Assembly (NCBI RefSeq): GCF_014212175.1
Contig: NZ_JACJVR010000002.1
Span: forward strand, 107,776-171,775
Length of the DNA stretch: 64,000 nucleotides
Reading direction: 5' to 3'
Origin: Cohnella xylanilytica
GTDB lineage: Bacteria; Bacillota; Bacilli; Paenibacillales; Paenibacillaceae
How positions within the stretch are numbered: position 1 is the first letter of the stretch; each line of letters opens with the position of its first letter. The notes under the pieces were generated by a model. It was not told where the DNA came from. It did not search any database and was given only the letters and a program-made list of their open reading frames with translations. A program made the position numbers and the translations under genes. Below, one piece after another: positions 18,437 through 26,649 of the stretch.

Positions 18437-19150
18437 TTATTTTCGGCCCCACGGGTCATTTGCAGCGACCGTATGAGTACCTTCTTTTTTCGCCAGTTCG
18501 GCCATATGATCCAGCGCTTTCTTTCGATCGTCAGGGGATCCGCCGCCGCGGACCTCTGCGCCAAAAGCGCCACTTCCGGGCTTTTGCTTTCCCAGGTGCG
18601 GCTTCTTCTTCAGCAGCTCTTCCAATGCTTCCTTGACGCCTTCGAGCTCACCCTTGTCGTTCTCTTTGACCTTGGACAGGTCAGCGAGAGCCGCGGCGTC
18701 TTCCCAATCGGCGAACCCGAGTTCATTCGCCAGAACTTTCACCTCGGCACGAAGCAGACGCTGGAACGTCTTCTCCGCTTGGTCTTTCTGGCTGGCTTCG
18801 AGGAGCTCCTTGGCGCGCTTCTCGACGTCTTCAATCGTGAGCGTTGCCCCGTCGCCGTCTTTGCCCTTGCCGCCTTCCGGCTTTTTCAGCGCGGCTTGCA
18901 TGGCTTCAACCGAGTCGTAGCCCAATTCCTTTGCCAGTGCCTTCTGTGCCGCCTTCTCGGCCCGCGCTACGCGCGTTTGAACGTGCTGATCAAGTTCGGC
19001 CTGGGTAAATGTCTTCTCCCCGCCGCCGTCTCCACCGCTACCGCCAGAACTGCCACCATCACCGCCAGAACCACCGGAGCCGCCTCCGTCTCCGGCAAAG
19101 AGTTGCAGATTCATGCGGAGCCTGTAGGGTCTTGCCATCAATTCGAACAT
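18437..19150 (-). CDS. Capsid scaffold (GP20/DUF4355-type) protein
   Basis: A 237-residue protein with an N-terminal MNLQLFAGD motif, a Gly/Ser-rich linker encoded by a short GC-rich repeat, then a long charged coiled coil (AELDQHVQTRVARAEKAAQK and onwards). This is the layout of minor structural protein GP20/DUF4355 scaffolds that guide capsid assembly. The start at 19150 follows AGGAGGTCACT. Confidence 0.85.
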   Translation of the reverse strand: MFELMARPYRLRMNLQLFAGDGGGSGGSGGDGGSSGGSGGDGGGEKTFTQAELDQHVQTRVARAEKAAQKALAKELGYDSVEAMQAALKKPEGGKGKDGDGATLTIEDVEKRAKELLEASQKDQAEKTFQRLLRAEVKVLANELGFADWEDAAALADLSKVKENDKGELEGVKEALEELLKKKPHLGKQKPGSGAFGAEVRGGGSPDDRKKALDHMAELAKKEGTHTVAANDPWGRK

Positions 19151-19220
19151 AGTGACCTCCTGTTTTAAGCCCGGGTTGGCTAATCCTGCCGCAGCTTTTA
19201 ACGTCTTCAGGGCGTTTTGG

Positions 19221-19249
19221 ACAAAATAAAAAGCCGCTCATTGAGCGAC
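19221..19249 (-). terminator. Intrinsic terminator of the 19,249 moron gene
   Basis: GUCGCUC-AAU-GAGCGGC (7 pairs) followed by UUUUUAUUUUG on the - strand. It overlaps the stop codon of the gene, so the moron carries its own terminator inside the head operon. Confidence 0.85.
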
Positions 19250-20010
19250 TAAGAATGAGAAGATTCGTAATCTGCAATAGATAACTCTCTCTTCACATTA
19301 TTTTTTATTAGCTGACTTTGTTCATAGATAATTTCAAACAACTTTCTACTGTCAAAGGGAGGACGGATATTCTTTATTTCTTCATGATTTCCGTACGCAT
19401 TCCCCATAATATCCCACGCAAGGCTCCTCATTATGCTATCACCTGCGGTAAAAAGGGCTTCTGATAATTTTACAATATCATCAGAGATAAAAATCTCTAT
19501 TGTCCAAAAATACTCATGTGCACGTTTATAATCATCATTTACTCTATACCATTCTGCCATCTTAACTTCATATTTAACAAATTCATTAATGATTCCATTT
19601 TTAAATTGAAGTGAAAGTTCGTCAATCTTATCATCGGCCACCCCCTTATTTATTAGGTATTTCCTCAACATGTCTTCGGAATATTTTTCAAATTCAGGGA
19701 AATCCCAATTGTTAATTAAACTCTGCGTTCCAAAAACAGCTTTCATGATTAATTTATAGAGCTCTGGGTAACACTCATGTTTTTTATTTCTATAAAGGTT
19801 AAAGTCGAATGTTAGCCTTTGAAAGTCAAATTTCTTCGATTCAAGTACAATTTGTAATTCGTTTTTAAAGCCTTCAATTTTTTTATTAAATCGATTGTCC
19901 ACTTGTTTTTTTGTGTAGTACTTGATAGCACCCCACCCAGCACCGATTAACGCAACAAGAATTGCGGTTGAAGAGATAGTGTAGCTTACTGGATCTATAT
20001 TAATGCTCAT
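19249..20010 (-). CDS. AT-rich membrane-anchored moron of unknown function
   Basis: A 253-residue protein with one N-terminal transmembrane helix (about residues 10-30, ISSTAILVALIGAGWGAIKY) and a long cytoplasmic helical domain rich in Lys, Glu and aromatic residues. It interrupts the head operon between scaffold and minor capsid genes, is far more AT-rich than both, and has its own terminator and a TATAAT box. These traits mark a horizontally acquired moron. I do not recognise the family; superinfection exclusion or host defence would fit but is inference. Confidence 0.8.
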   Translation of the reverse strand: MSINIDPVSYTISSTAILVALIGAGWGAIKYYTKKQVDNRFNKKIEGFKNELQIVLESKKFDFQRLTFDFNLYRNKKHECYPELYKLIMKAVFGTQSLINNWDFPEFEKYSEDMLRKYLINKGVADDKIDELSLQFKNGIINEFVKYEVKMAEWYRVNDDYKRAHEYFWTIEIFISDDIVKLSEALFTAGDSIMRSLAWDIMGNAYGNHEEIKNIRPPFDSRKLFEIIYEQSQLIKNNVKRELSIADYESSHS

Positions 20011-20050
20011 ACATTTATCTCCTTGGGTTCAAATTTCGACACCAAGGAAA

Positions 20051-20056
20051 ATTATA
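20051..20056 (-). promoter_or_regulatory. Putative -10 box upstream of the 19,249 moron
   Basis: A perfect TATAAT on the - strand about 41 bp before the ATG at 20010. The -35 region is weak, so this is a tentative promoter call. Confidence 0.4.
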
Positions 20057-20058
20057 CT

Positions 20059-20295
20059 TCACCACATTTCTTCAAGTACATGATTCTTTCCGCATTCCAG
20101 CAGTCCAAGCAATTCCGTATGAAGCGTATTGCTCCAACCGGTCTTGATCAGCCCGTCAGGCTGTCGGACGACAAATACAACCGACTCTACTTCCCCACGC
20201 TCGATCGCCTGCAGCAGATTCTCGATACATGCCCGTGGCGTCACCTTGCCTTCGCGTTTGGCGCGTTGTTCCAATACTTCATCCAATGGACTCAT
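20059..20295 (-). CDS. Small hypothetical phage protein after the minor capsid gene
   Basis: A 78-residue protein (MSPLDEVLEQRAKREGKVTP) with a helical N-terminus and a beta segment (VESVVFVVRQPDGLIKTGW). It overlaps the minor capsid gene by 17 bp and ends just before the moron. I do not recognise a family. Confidence 0.7.
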   Translation of the reverse strand: MSPLDEVLEQRAKREGKVTPRACIENLLQAIERGEVESVVFVVRQPDGLIKTGWSNTLHTELLGLLECGKNHVLEEMW

Positions 20296-21334
20296 CCCCC
20301 TTCACCTTGGCATTGATCTTTCGATAATCCTCCTGCAGGTCCTTGTATGCCTGCGTATTCCAGGCCTTTGCACGAGCGAACGTCTTCAGGTCCGGCGTGC
20401 CCGGGATCGCCGCCTTGTACCGCATCCATTGCTTTCGCGTCTCGTTTTTTCGCGACTTCTCACGCTGGATTTGCTCGTACCGCAGTTTGTAGCGCTCCGT
20501 CCGGTTGTCGACGAACGGTCGGTTCGAAGCGGAAATCATACGCTCAACCTCGTCGATCGACGTATATTCTTCCACCCACACAGAGAGCGAATGGACGCAG
20601 TAAGAATGGTACGGCGGCCGCAGTTCAAGCTTCGGGAACCGCTTATCGTTGCCGCTGATCGAATAGACACGCCCCTGGTACTTTGCGCAGAGCTCGCATG
20701 TGATGCCAACAGCACTGACGTAAACGAGGTCCTGTCCGTTTTGGGAGGCCATGTTCTCGGTCCCGGTGACGTGCGCTTTGCGCTGATGGTAATGGACGAC
20801 CCCGGCCATGTACTTGTCTGCCGGGATCCGCGCGCCGTTGCGAGCGATGATACCGGTAATTCCTCTACTGTTGATGTCGGCGATCGCCTGTCGCGTCGCT
20901 TCGCGGCGGCTCACCCCTTCGACAAGTGAGCGTTCATTAGCGGTCCGGACGGCCTGCTCAATCCGTTGCTTGGCGTCTGCGCTCATGTTGTCGCTCGCCT
21001 CGAGGATAGAGTAAAAGGCTTCGTTCATGATCGCCTGTGCTGCCCGCTTGTGGATATGCGGCTTTAACGTCTGATCAATCACGTCTACGGTAATTCCGGC
21101 CGCCGTCATCTGCTCGACAGCCGCCGCGGCTCCGGTGCGGTATTCATCGCCAACGATTTCGGCCATTTGCTGCCCTGCTTGACCAGTCAGCTCCGCGATG
21201 ATCGACTCGATCTGATTGAGCAGCTGCTCTTTTCGACGCCTTGAAACACTTCCATCCTCAAGAGACTGGACGAGAAGCCGCAGCCGCTCATCGGCGTTGA
21301 CGTAAAGTGCGATTAATTGCTCGACGGTCGCCAT
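20279..21334 (-). CDS. Minor capsid protein 2 / Mu gpF-like head morphogenesis protein
   Basis: A 351-residue protein encoded right after the portal. It has the CELCAKYQGRVYSISG and LRPPYHSYCVHSL segments typical of phage minor capsid protein 2 and Mu F-like proteins, with a conserved Cys/His set. These proteins enter the procapsid with the portal and aid DNA packaging or ejection. Confidence 0.85.
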   Translation of the reverse strand: MATVEQLIALYVNADERLRLLVQSLEDGSVSRRRKEQLLNQIESIIAELTGQAGQQMAEIVGDEYRTGAAAAVEQMTAAGITVDVIDQTLKPHIHKRAAQAIMNEAFYSILEASDNMSADAKQRIEQAVRTANERSLVEGVSRREATRQAIADINSRGITGIIARNGARIPADKYMAGVVHYHQRKAHVTGTENMASQNGQDLVYVSAVGITCELCAKYQGRVYSISGNDKRFPKLELRPPYHSYCVHSLSVWVEEYTSIDEVERMISASNRPFVDNRTERYKLRYEQIQREKSRKNETRKQWMRYKAAIPGTPDLKTFARAKAWNTQAYKDLQEDYRKINAKVKGDESIG

Positions 21335-21335
21335 C

Positions 21336-22829
21336 TCACACCGTCACCTTTGGAGGCTGAGTGTATGTCGGGTTAATCGAGTCCATGGCCTTTTCATCCT
21401 GAATCTTCTGGATCTCCGCAGCGATCGCTTCCTCAGACCAATCCGGATGCATCCGGCGAACCGTTGTCTCGAGCGACTGGACGCCGCCACCGTATTTCTC
21501 GATCTCCTCGGTATCTTTCTCGCTGTCAGCCTTCGGAAGCATATCGCCCCACTCGATCGCCGGTGCCTGAACCTTGTAGTCACTACCGCCAATCGCATTC
21601 TCCAGAACGATGCACTTGCGGATTGCGTCCTTGATACCGGCATCGAACTTTTCTTTGATCGCTTCTGCCTTGATGACGGATTGAATCCAGAGGTAAAGCA
21701 GCGCGACACCGGTGTCTCCCTTGCCTTCTTCGAGCCCAGCCGCCTGCGGCGAGGTCTTGCTTATCGCCAGCATGTACTTGATCAGCCGAGTCACGTGCTC
21801 GAAGCTCTGCTGCGTCTTGGCGTCCCAGGTGATGTACTGCGGAATTGCCCCCTTGCTTTCATCGTAACTGACGACCTCGAGATCGGCATTCCGGACGAAG
21901 CGTTGCCCATAATGGCGGTTGTTCTCCTGGGCGACGCTATCCCACAGCCCCCGAGGGATCGCAAGCTTTGGCTTCCCGTGCTTATCGAAGACGATCGAGT
22001 CTCGGGTGATTGTCCAGTTGATTTCCTCTTGGATCGTGTCGATATTCCGCAGTGCCGACCTGCCTCGCTTATGTCGGAGCGTCTCATCGTTGGCTATGAA
22101 TCCGCACAGCAGCTCGGTTACATTGGCGAGGATCACGTCTTCAGGGATCTCCACGCCCCATTGTGCCGCGTATGACGCGGTTTCAATCTCATCGCCAACC
22201 GTGTCGCCCTCCATCTTGAACACCATCTGCTGGACCGTAAGGCCGGCGGCGTCCAAGCGCTGCCGCTCCACTCGGAGAAACTTTTGCGGGTTCGTTGACT
22301 CGTTCCATTTCTCGATCCATGCCAAGTCTGCGCCTTGCCCGTCATCGTGCGGAAAGTAATTGTCCCCCATAATCCACTCGAACCAGACTTTGCCCTTGCC
22401 GTCGCGGCGGACGCGATAGGCGATAGAGCCGTCGACCTGGTGTTGCGTGACCGCAGCCCAAATCTTCTCGTTCGGCTTGCTGGCGGTGACGACAGCAGAG
22501 ACAAAGTCGAGCAGTGCCTTATCATTTTCTGTGTCAGCCGATATATTTCCAAGTGCACGGTTTATCAGGTCGGCCGGCACCTCCGCAACGAGGCTCGAGA
22601 AGTTGGCAACGACGTACATGCTATTGACGTCAACGATCTCCTGCGTCTGCGCCCAACTCTTAACGCCGGTTCGCTTCCATCCGTACCGAACGTCCTTCGC
22701 GATCATTTTCGCCCGGGGGAAAATCTCGGCATGATCCCCGTCGTATAGGGCTCGGAAGTAAGCCATGCTTGTGACATCCTTGTCAAATGGCGGCGGCGGA
22801 AACCGCTGCTTGGAATAGACGATGGTCAA
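21336..22829 (-). CDS. Portal protein, SPP1 gp6-like
   Basis: A 497-residue protein at the usual place after the large terminase gene. Length and pattern (DVNSMYVVANFSSLVAEVPADL near residue 70; a long stem region; LETTVRRMHPDWSEEAIAAE near the C-terminus) match SPP1-type portals, the dodecameric DNA channel of the head vertex. The TTG start at 22829 is preceded by GGAGAGAAGG. Confidence 0.85.
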   Translation of the reverse strand: MTIVYSKQRFPPPPFDKDVTSMAYFRALYDGDHAEIFPRAKMIAKDVRYGWKRTGVKSWAQTQEIVDVNSMYVVANFSSLVAEVPADLINRALGNISADTENDKALLDFVSAVVTASKPNEKIWAAVTQHQVDGSIAYRVRRDGKGKVWFEWIMGDNYFPHDDGQGADLAWIEKWNESTNPQKFLRVERQRLDAAGLTVQQMVFKMEGDTVGDEIETASYAAQWGVEIPEDVILANVTELLCGFIANDETLRHKRGRSALRNIDTIQEEINWTITRDSIVFDKHGKPKLAIPRGLWDSVAQENNRHYGQRFVRNADLEVVSYDESKGAIPQYITWDAKTQQSFEHVTRLIKYMLAISKTSPQAAGLEEGKGDTGVALLYLWIQSVIKAEAIKEKFDAGIKDAIRKCIVLENAIGGSDYKVQAPAIEWGDMLPKADSEKDTEEIEKYGGGVQSLETTVRRMHPDWSEEAIAAEIQKIQDEKAMDSINPTYTQPPKVTV

Positions 22830-22845
22830 TGCCTTCTCTCCTTCC

Positions 22846-24108
22846 TTACCAGCCCGCGGGCCGTTCGTTCGAATATTTCATCTCCGGCCGTCTCAGCGGC
22901 TCCGCAGCATACCGTAACGCCGCCATAGCATCGTCCATGAAGGCAACCGGCTCATCCAAGTAAAGGCCCGTCTTCTTGTCTTTGCGCCACGACCATTGCT
23001 GAATCTCTTTGATCGTGTTCACGCAGTCCGGGTGAATGTGAATCTTCCGCTGCTTCAAATAGTCGATTTGCGCCTGAACGCTTCCCGGCTCCTTTACGAC
23101 GGCCGTCGCGTTGTAGCCGGCGTTCTGCCACATTTGGATTCTATCTGGCTCTGCGGAGTCGCAGTACATGGTCAGGTACTTACTCAAACCCCGCCGATCT
23201 GCAATCTCGATGATCTGACCGGTGTCCATCTCATGGACGTAAATTTCATTGCAAATAAAAAACTCACCGTCCTTGACGCCAACGGTGAGAATTGCATTCG
23301 CGTGATTGAAGCCGAAGTCTTGCCCATGGTGCATTGTATCGAACATCTCGTACGAGGTGTCGAAGTCGTGGATGACGAAGTTTTTCAGGATCAAGCCGCC
23401 GAGTTCGCCCCATTCCCCCTCGCCGTAAATCATGTACCCTTCCGGGTCCTCGATCTTCCGGCGCTCCATCCGGCGATAGTACGCCGGGTCGATGAAGCGA
23501 TTTTGTCGGTAGGTCGAGTGATGCGTCAGTACGTCGGGGCTTGCTCGGTCAAAATACTTCCGCTTGATCCAATGTTGTGCCGAAACGGGGTTGAACGAAA
23601 ACGTAATCTGGTAGTACAGGTTCGGGTTCAGCAGTATGCCACGGAGTCGGTCGTCGAGGATGTCGACATCGGATTCCTGCAGCTCCGTCGCTTCCTCCAC
23701 CCATATCCAAACAAGTTTCCCCTTGGTGAACGTGATCGACTTGATCTTCTCTCGGTCCCGGAAATCGTTCATGCCGCGGAAGATGATCTCGTTGCCGGTT
23801 ATTCTGCTGCGGATCATCAAAGGTGATTTTAGGACTTCCCAGTATTCCTCCGCCCGCTCACCATAGATTCGGTTGATAGCACCGACCAGCTCCGAGTAGG
23901 TGCTGTTCCTGTTTGTCTCGTTGACCTTGCGGACACACAGCAGATTGGCGCCGGCATACTTCGGATCGCCAAGCTTCAGGATATAATCCTGAGCGATGTT
24001 GACGGACTTTCCCGAGCCCGCGCTGCCGCGGAGCGCCCGATAGCGTCGCTTGGTGCTGTTGACCTGGCGGAAGTGGCGGTTGAACTGGACTTTAACGGCC
24101 GAGCTCAT
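22846..24108 (-). CDS. terL: Terminase large subunit, PBSX family
   Basis: A 420-residue packaging motor. The Walker A sequence RGSAGSGKS is near residue 25-33, Walker B is at KLVWIWVEEATE, and the C-terminal RNase H-like nuclease includes MYCDSAEPDRI. The start overlaps the small subunit stop (ATGA). Confidence 0.95.
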   Translation of the reverse strand: MSSAVKVQFNRHFRQVNSTKRRYRALRGSAGSGKSVNIAQDYILKLGDPKYAGANLLCVRKVNETNRNSTYSELVGAINRIYGERAEEYWEVLKSPLMIRSRITGNEIIFRGMNDFRDREKIKSITFTKGKLVWIWVEEATELQESDVDILDDRLRGILLNPNLYYQITFSFNPVSAQHWIKRKYFDRASPDVLTHHSTYRQNRFIDPAYYRRMERRKIEDPEGYMIYGEGEWGELGGLILKNFVIHDFDTSYEMFDTMHHGQDFGFNHANAILTVGVKDGEFFICNEIYVHEMDTGQIIEIADRRGLSKYLTMYCDSAEPDRIQMWQNAGYNATAVVKEPGSVQAQIDYLKQRKIHIHPDCVNTIKEIQQWSWRKDKKTGLYLDEPVAFMDDAMAALRYAAEPLRRPEMKYSNERPAGW

Positions 24109-24866
24109 TCGACATCGCCGCCCATTTCGTAGTCGCTGTCTTCACCATAGTCGACCTCGATGCGGAGCGGCGTCTTCTCATCGCTCTTGCCGGCTTTCTT
24201 CGCTTCCGCTTCAACCTTTTTGACCTCGGCCTTCGTCTTCTCCACCTGCTGCTGCATAAGCTCCAGTTTGACGCGCCGCTCGTCGTTCTCAGGTGCCGCG
24301 GACAAGAACTGCTTCACAGCGGCCCGGAACTCGCGGGAAATGGTCGCGTACGCCTTGATATCGGTAAATTGCTTGTCCCACGCGTGCTGATACTCCCATT
24401 CTTGCTCGAACGACGTCTCGCCCTCCTTTTGCTTCTTGAGGACTTTCGTCTGGTCTTCCTTATCGCGGATAAACATGATCCGCTGTGCCCACAGCAGCTT
24501 CCCGAAGGCAATCTCCACGCTTTGCCAGAGCATGTCCAAGGGGTCAAGGCTCTGAATCATCGCCATGAGGTCCTGAAACTCCTCGTTCTGAGGTAAGAAC
24601 TTGCTGTACAGCCCGTGCTTGAGGTGGTTCTGATTCCCCGCCGGGGCTCCTCCGCCCTTGTTACCTACCGCGTTCTTGTTGCCTTTCGGCGCGCCGCGGG
24701 GCCGCTTGGTCGGGATCTCGTCCCACTTGTCGAGGAACTTCCACTTGCGAATAAGGGAGTCCGACACGCCGAGTTCGAGCGCGATCTCGTTCAACGGCTT
24801 CGTTCGCCCGCTCTTGATCCATATCTTGAGCGCTTCTGTTCGGTTCGTGCTGCGTGGCCTAACCAC
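24105..24866 (-). CDS. terS: Terminase small subunit
   Basis: About 253 residues. The N-terminal helix-turn-helix (LNEIALELGVSDSLIRKWK) recognises the packaging site; a Gly/Asn-rich hinge (RGAPKGNKNAVGNKGGGAP) and a helical oligomerisation region follow, as in YqaS/phBC6A51-type proteins. The start is ambiguous: GTG 24866 is chosen, while TTG 24887 and GTG 24881 are in frame. It directly precedes the large subunit. Confidence 0.9.
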   Translation of the reverse strand: MVRPRSTNRTEALKIWIKSGRTKPLNEIALELGVSDSLIRKWKFLDKWDEIPTKRPRGAPKGNKNAVGNKGGGAPAGNQNHLKHGLYSKFLPQNEEFQDLMAMIQSLDPLDMLWQSVEIAFGKLLWAQRIMFIRDKEDQTKVLKKQKEGETSFEQEWEYQHAWDKQFTDIKAYATISREFRAAVKQFLSAAPENDERRVKLELMQQQVEKTKAEVKKVEAEAKKAGKSDEKTPLRIEVDYGEDSDYEMGGDVE

Positions 24867-24884
24867 TACATACCACCCCACCTC

Positions 24885-24919
24885 CAAAACAAAAGAGCAC
24901 CCCGAAAAATTATGTGCCC
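24885..24919 (-). terminator. Intrinsic terminator after the 24,910 moron
   Basis: GGGCAC...GUGCUC stem followed by UUUUGUUUUGG on the - strand. The stem overlaps the last codons of the moron. It isolates it from the terminase genes. Confidence 0.6.
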
Positions 24920-25368
24920 TTTGCTTGCGTCATAATAGATTTACATACCCGGAATTCTTTATCTAGAATGTTCGATACATCTTTTAGGAATTTTCCATAG
25001 TCATTCCGATTTTCTATCTTAGAATAGTGATTCCCGAGTTTGAATAGTTCGGTCCTCACCCTTTCTATTAGGACAACCAATCTATCATCCGTTTCAATAG
25101 CTTCAGGTAGCATTTCAAGTAGTTTTCCTCGAAACTGAATCATCTTTTCAAACAAGGGACCATACTCCGTATTCTCCATTAAAACAATTTCCCACGAGAA
25201 GTTATATAACGCATCTCCTACGCGAGACGCGCAGACATAAACTGTCTTTCGTTGCTTTGGTCTCTCAGCTTCTCGCTGTTTCTTAATGGTGTATCGTGCG
25301 ACCCAGTAAGCACCTAACGTCCCTATAATTCCTCCCATGAAGCCGCCCAAATCGAATCCAATACTCAA
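24910..25368 (-). CDS. Small membrane-anchored moron upstream of terminase
   Basis: A 152-residue protein: an N-terminal transmembrane helix (GGFMGGIIGTLGAYWVARYTI), a basic stop-transfer segment, then a helical cytoplasmic domain. The TTG start at 25368 lies 9 bp behind GGAGG; the upstream ATG at 25407 has no ribosome site. It is AT-rich with its own terminator, and its layout is like the 19,249 gene (one N-terminal helix, cytoplasmic helical domain), though no sequence similarity was seen. Unknown function; a phage-exclusion role is inference. Confidence 0.7.
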   Translation of the reverse strand: MSIGFDLGGFMGGIIGTLGAYWVARYTIKKQREAERPKQRKTVYVCASRVGDALYNFSWEIVLMENTEYGPLFEKMIQFRGKLLEMLPEAIETDDRLVVLIERVRTELFKLGNHYSKIENRNDYGKFLKDVSNILDKEFRVCKSIMTQAKGT

Positions 25369-25558
25369 TGATGATCGCCTCCAATGAAAGCTTATAGCAT
25401 CTTCCATTTTTCGGCAAGCATCAGGTATTTGTGTTTGAATGGAACGCGGCGGCCTCGCGTTACCATTGAATTTCGTGACTCTGCGCGCGAACCGTTGAGA
25501 TTTTTTTCTCTGCGATTCTCCTAGAGATTGTCAGCAGGGAGTAACATAAACCTGTTTC

Positions 25559-25629
25559 TGTTGCACTCATAAAATTTCAGAATGCTTGATATTTCGGGAT
25601 TCTTGATCGCTCGACGGTCGAGTGCAACA
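25559..25629. repeat. 10-bp inverted repeat abutting the second tyrosine recombinase gene
   Basis: TGTTGCACTC at 25559-25568 and GAGTGCAACA at 25620-25629 are perfect inverted copies 51 bp apart, and the second arm touches the stop codon of the recombinase. A nested palindrome CTCGACGGTCGAG lies at 25610-25622. No U-tract follows, so a simple terminator is unlikely. Confidence 0.6.
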
Positions 25630-26244
25630 TTAGCCGGTTTGTGTGAAACTCATTCGCAAAATCATGGCGTCCAGAGCGTCTTGCGTGAGACCTAAATACC
25701 GCAAAGTTTCCTCCTGAGTCTCATGCCCGAAAGCCTCCATTAGTAACGCCATGACGTAAGCGGCCTGCTCTGGCGGCGTACTTGTTATCATGTGGTAGCC
25801 CCACGTTTTCCGAAGCGAATGGCAGCCGATTTCCTGCAAGCCGAAATGCTTTGCCGCCCGGCTGAGCATCTTCCAAGCCGTTTCCCGGCGGATCGGTTCT
25901 CCAACCGCCCCCGACTTCCTCTTACGCTGCCTGGATACGAATAAATATGCATCATCCGGCATGTCGCGAATGTAGATTTCTAAGTCCTCGCGATAATCCG
26001 GGTGAATAATGAATTTCTTTTCCTTCCGGCGCTTCCGCCGTCGGTTCTTCGTCTTCTCCGCAATAAACGTAACGTGCACTTGATCGCGAACCTGCCAGAC
26101 TTGGAGTTTAAGCAAGTCAGCGATGCGAAGACCGCTATGAATCCCCATCGAGAATAGCAGGTAGTCTCTGAACGATCGAACTTTAAGGTAGTTCTTGATC
26201 TGGATAATGATTGCTTTATCCCGGATCGGTTGGACAAACTTCAT
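25630..26244 (-). CDS. Second, short tyrosine recombinase in the late-region control segment
   Basis: A 204-residue protein that is almost only the catalytic domain of the phage integrase family. The first catalytic Arg is in SGLRIADLL, HSLRKTWGYH gives the H-x-x-R box, and FGHETQEETLRYLGL gives the last His and the tyrosine. The N-terminal core-binding domain is missing. Proteins of this type occur in Bacillus phages upstream of terminase genes; their job is not settled (multimer resolution or packaging-site processing are possible). The ATG at 26244 follows AGAGGTGG. Confidence 0.85.
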   Translation of the reverse strand: MKFVQPIRDKAIIIQIKNYLKVRSFRDYLLFSMGIHSGLRIADLLKLQVWQVRDQVHVTFIAEKTKNRRRKRRKEKKFIIHPDYREDLEIYIRDMPDDAYLFVSRQRKRKSGAVGEPIRRETAWKMLSRAAKHFGLQEIGCHSLRKTWGYHMITSTPPEQAAYVMALLMEAFGHETQEETLRYLGLTQDALDAMILRMSFTQTG

Positions 26245-26268
26245 AACCACCACCTCTTAACCACTTGA

Positions 26269-26520
26269 TCATTCCTCGCTCCCTCTCTTTCGGTCTCTCA
26301 AGGTTTGATCGAAGCGAACAGATTTCTGCAGCTCCATATCTATCTCTAACAACGTCTTCAGATCGTCAACCGTATTAACTTGCACTCTGCCATCTTGAAA
26401 GTCTTTGACCCACTTCGCGACGGCAGCCTTGATGATTTTCCGGTATTGCTGTTTCTGGTCGATAAGCTCTCCCAGAAGTGCGTATTCGTTACCAGATTCC
26501 TCTTTGTTGACTTCTGCCAT
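26269..26520 (-). CDS. Small hypothetical phage protein
   Basis: An 83-residue mostly helical charged protein (MAEVNKEESGNEYALLGELI). It lies between the methyltransferase and the second recombinase, 24 bp before the latter, and may be cotranscribed with it. Its family is not recognised. Confidence 0.7.
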   Translation of the reverse strand: MAEVNKEESGNEYALLGELIDQKQQYRKIIKAAVAKWVKDFQDGRVQVNTVDDLKTLLEIDMELQKSVRFDQTLRDRKRGSEE

Positions 26521-26555
26521 TGCTGATCTCCTCGGCTTCCGTTAAAATTGGAAAC

Positions 26556-26602
26556 GAGATAGCGGCTTTGCGAAATGCCACGCGTGGCGGTTCCGCTATC
26601 TC
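26556..26602. repeat. Cruciform-forming double palindrome
   Basis: GAGATAGCGG (26556-26565) and CCGCTATCTC (26593-26602) are a perfect 10-bp inverted repeat; between them lies the 12-bp palindrome GCCACGCGTGGC (26577-26588). It is neither coding nor followed by a T-run. It sits upstream of the recombinase pair and could be a recombination, packaging or regulatory site. Confidence 0.6.
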
Positions 26603-26626
26603 AGCCGGGGAGACTCGGTTGGTAAA

Positions 26627-26646
26627 GGGGGCGTTCTTGCGCCCTC
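26627..26646 (-). terminator. Hairpin after the ParB-methyltransferase gene
   Basis: GAGGGCG-CAAGAA-CGCCCCC on the - strand, then UUU, 4 bp after the stop at 26650. The U-tract is stronger in the + direction (TCTTTTCATTTTT), so it may act both ways. Confidence 0.5.
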
Positions 26647-26649
26647 TTT

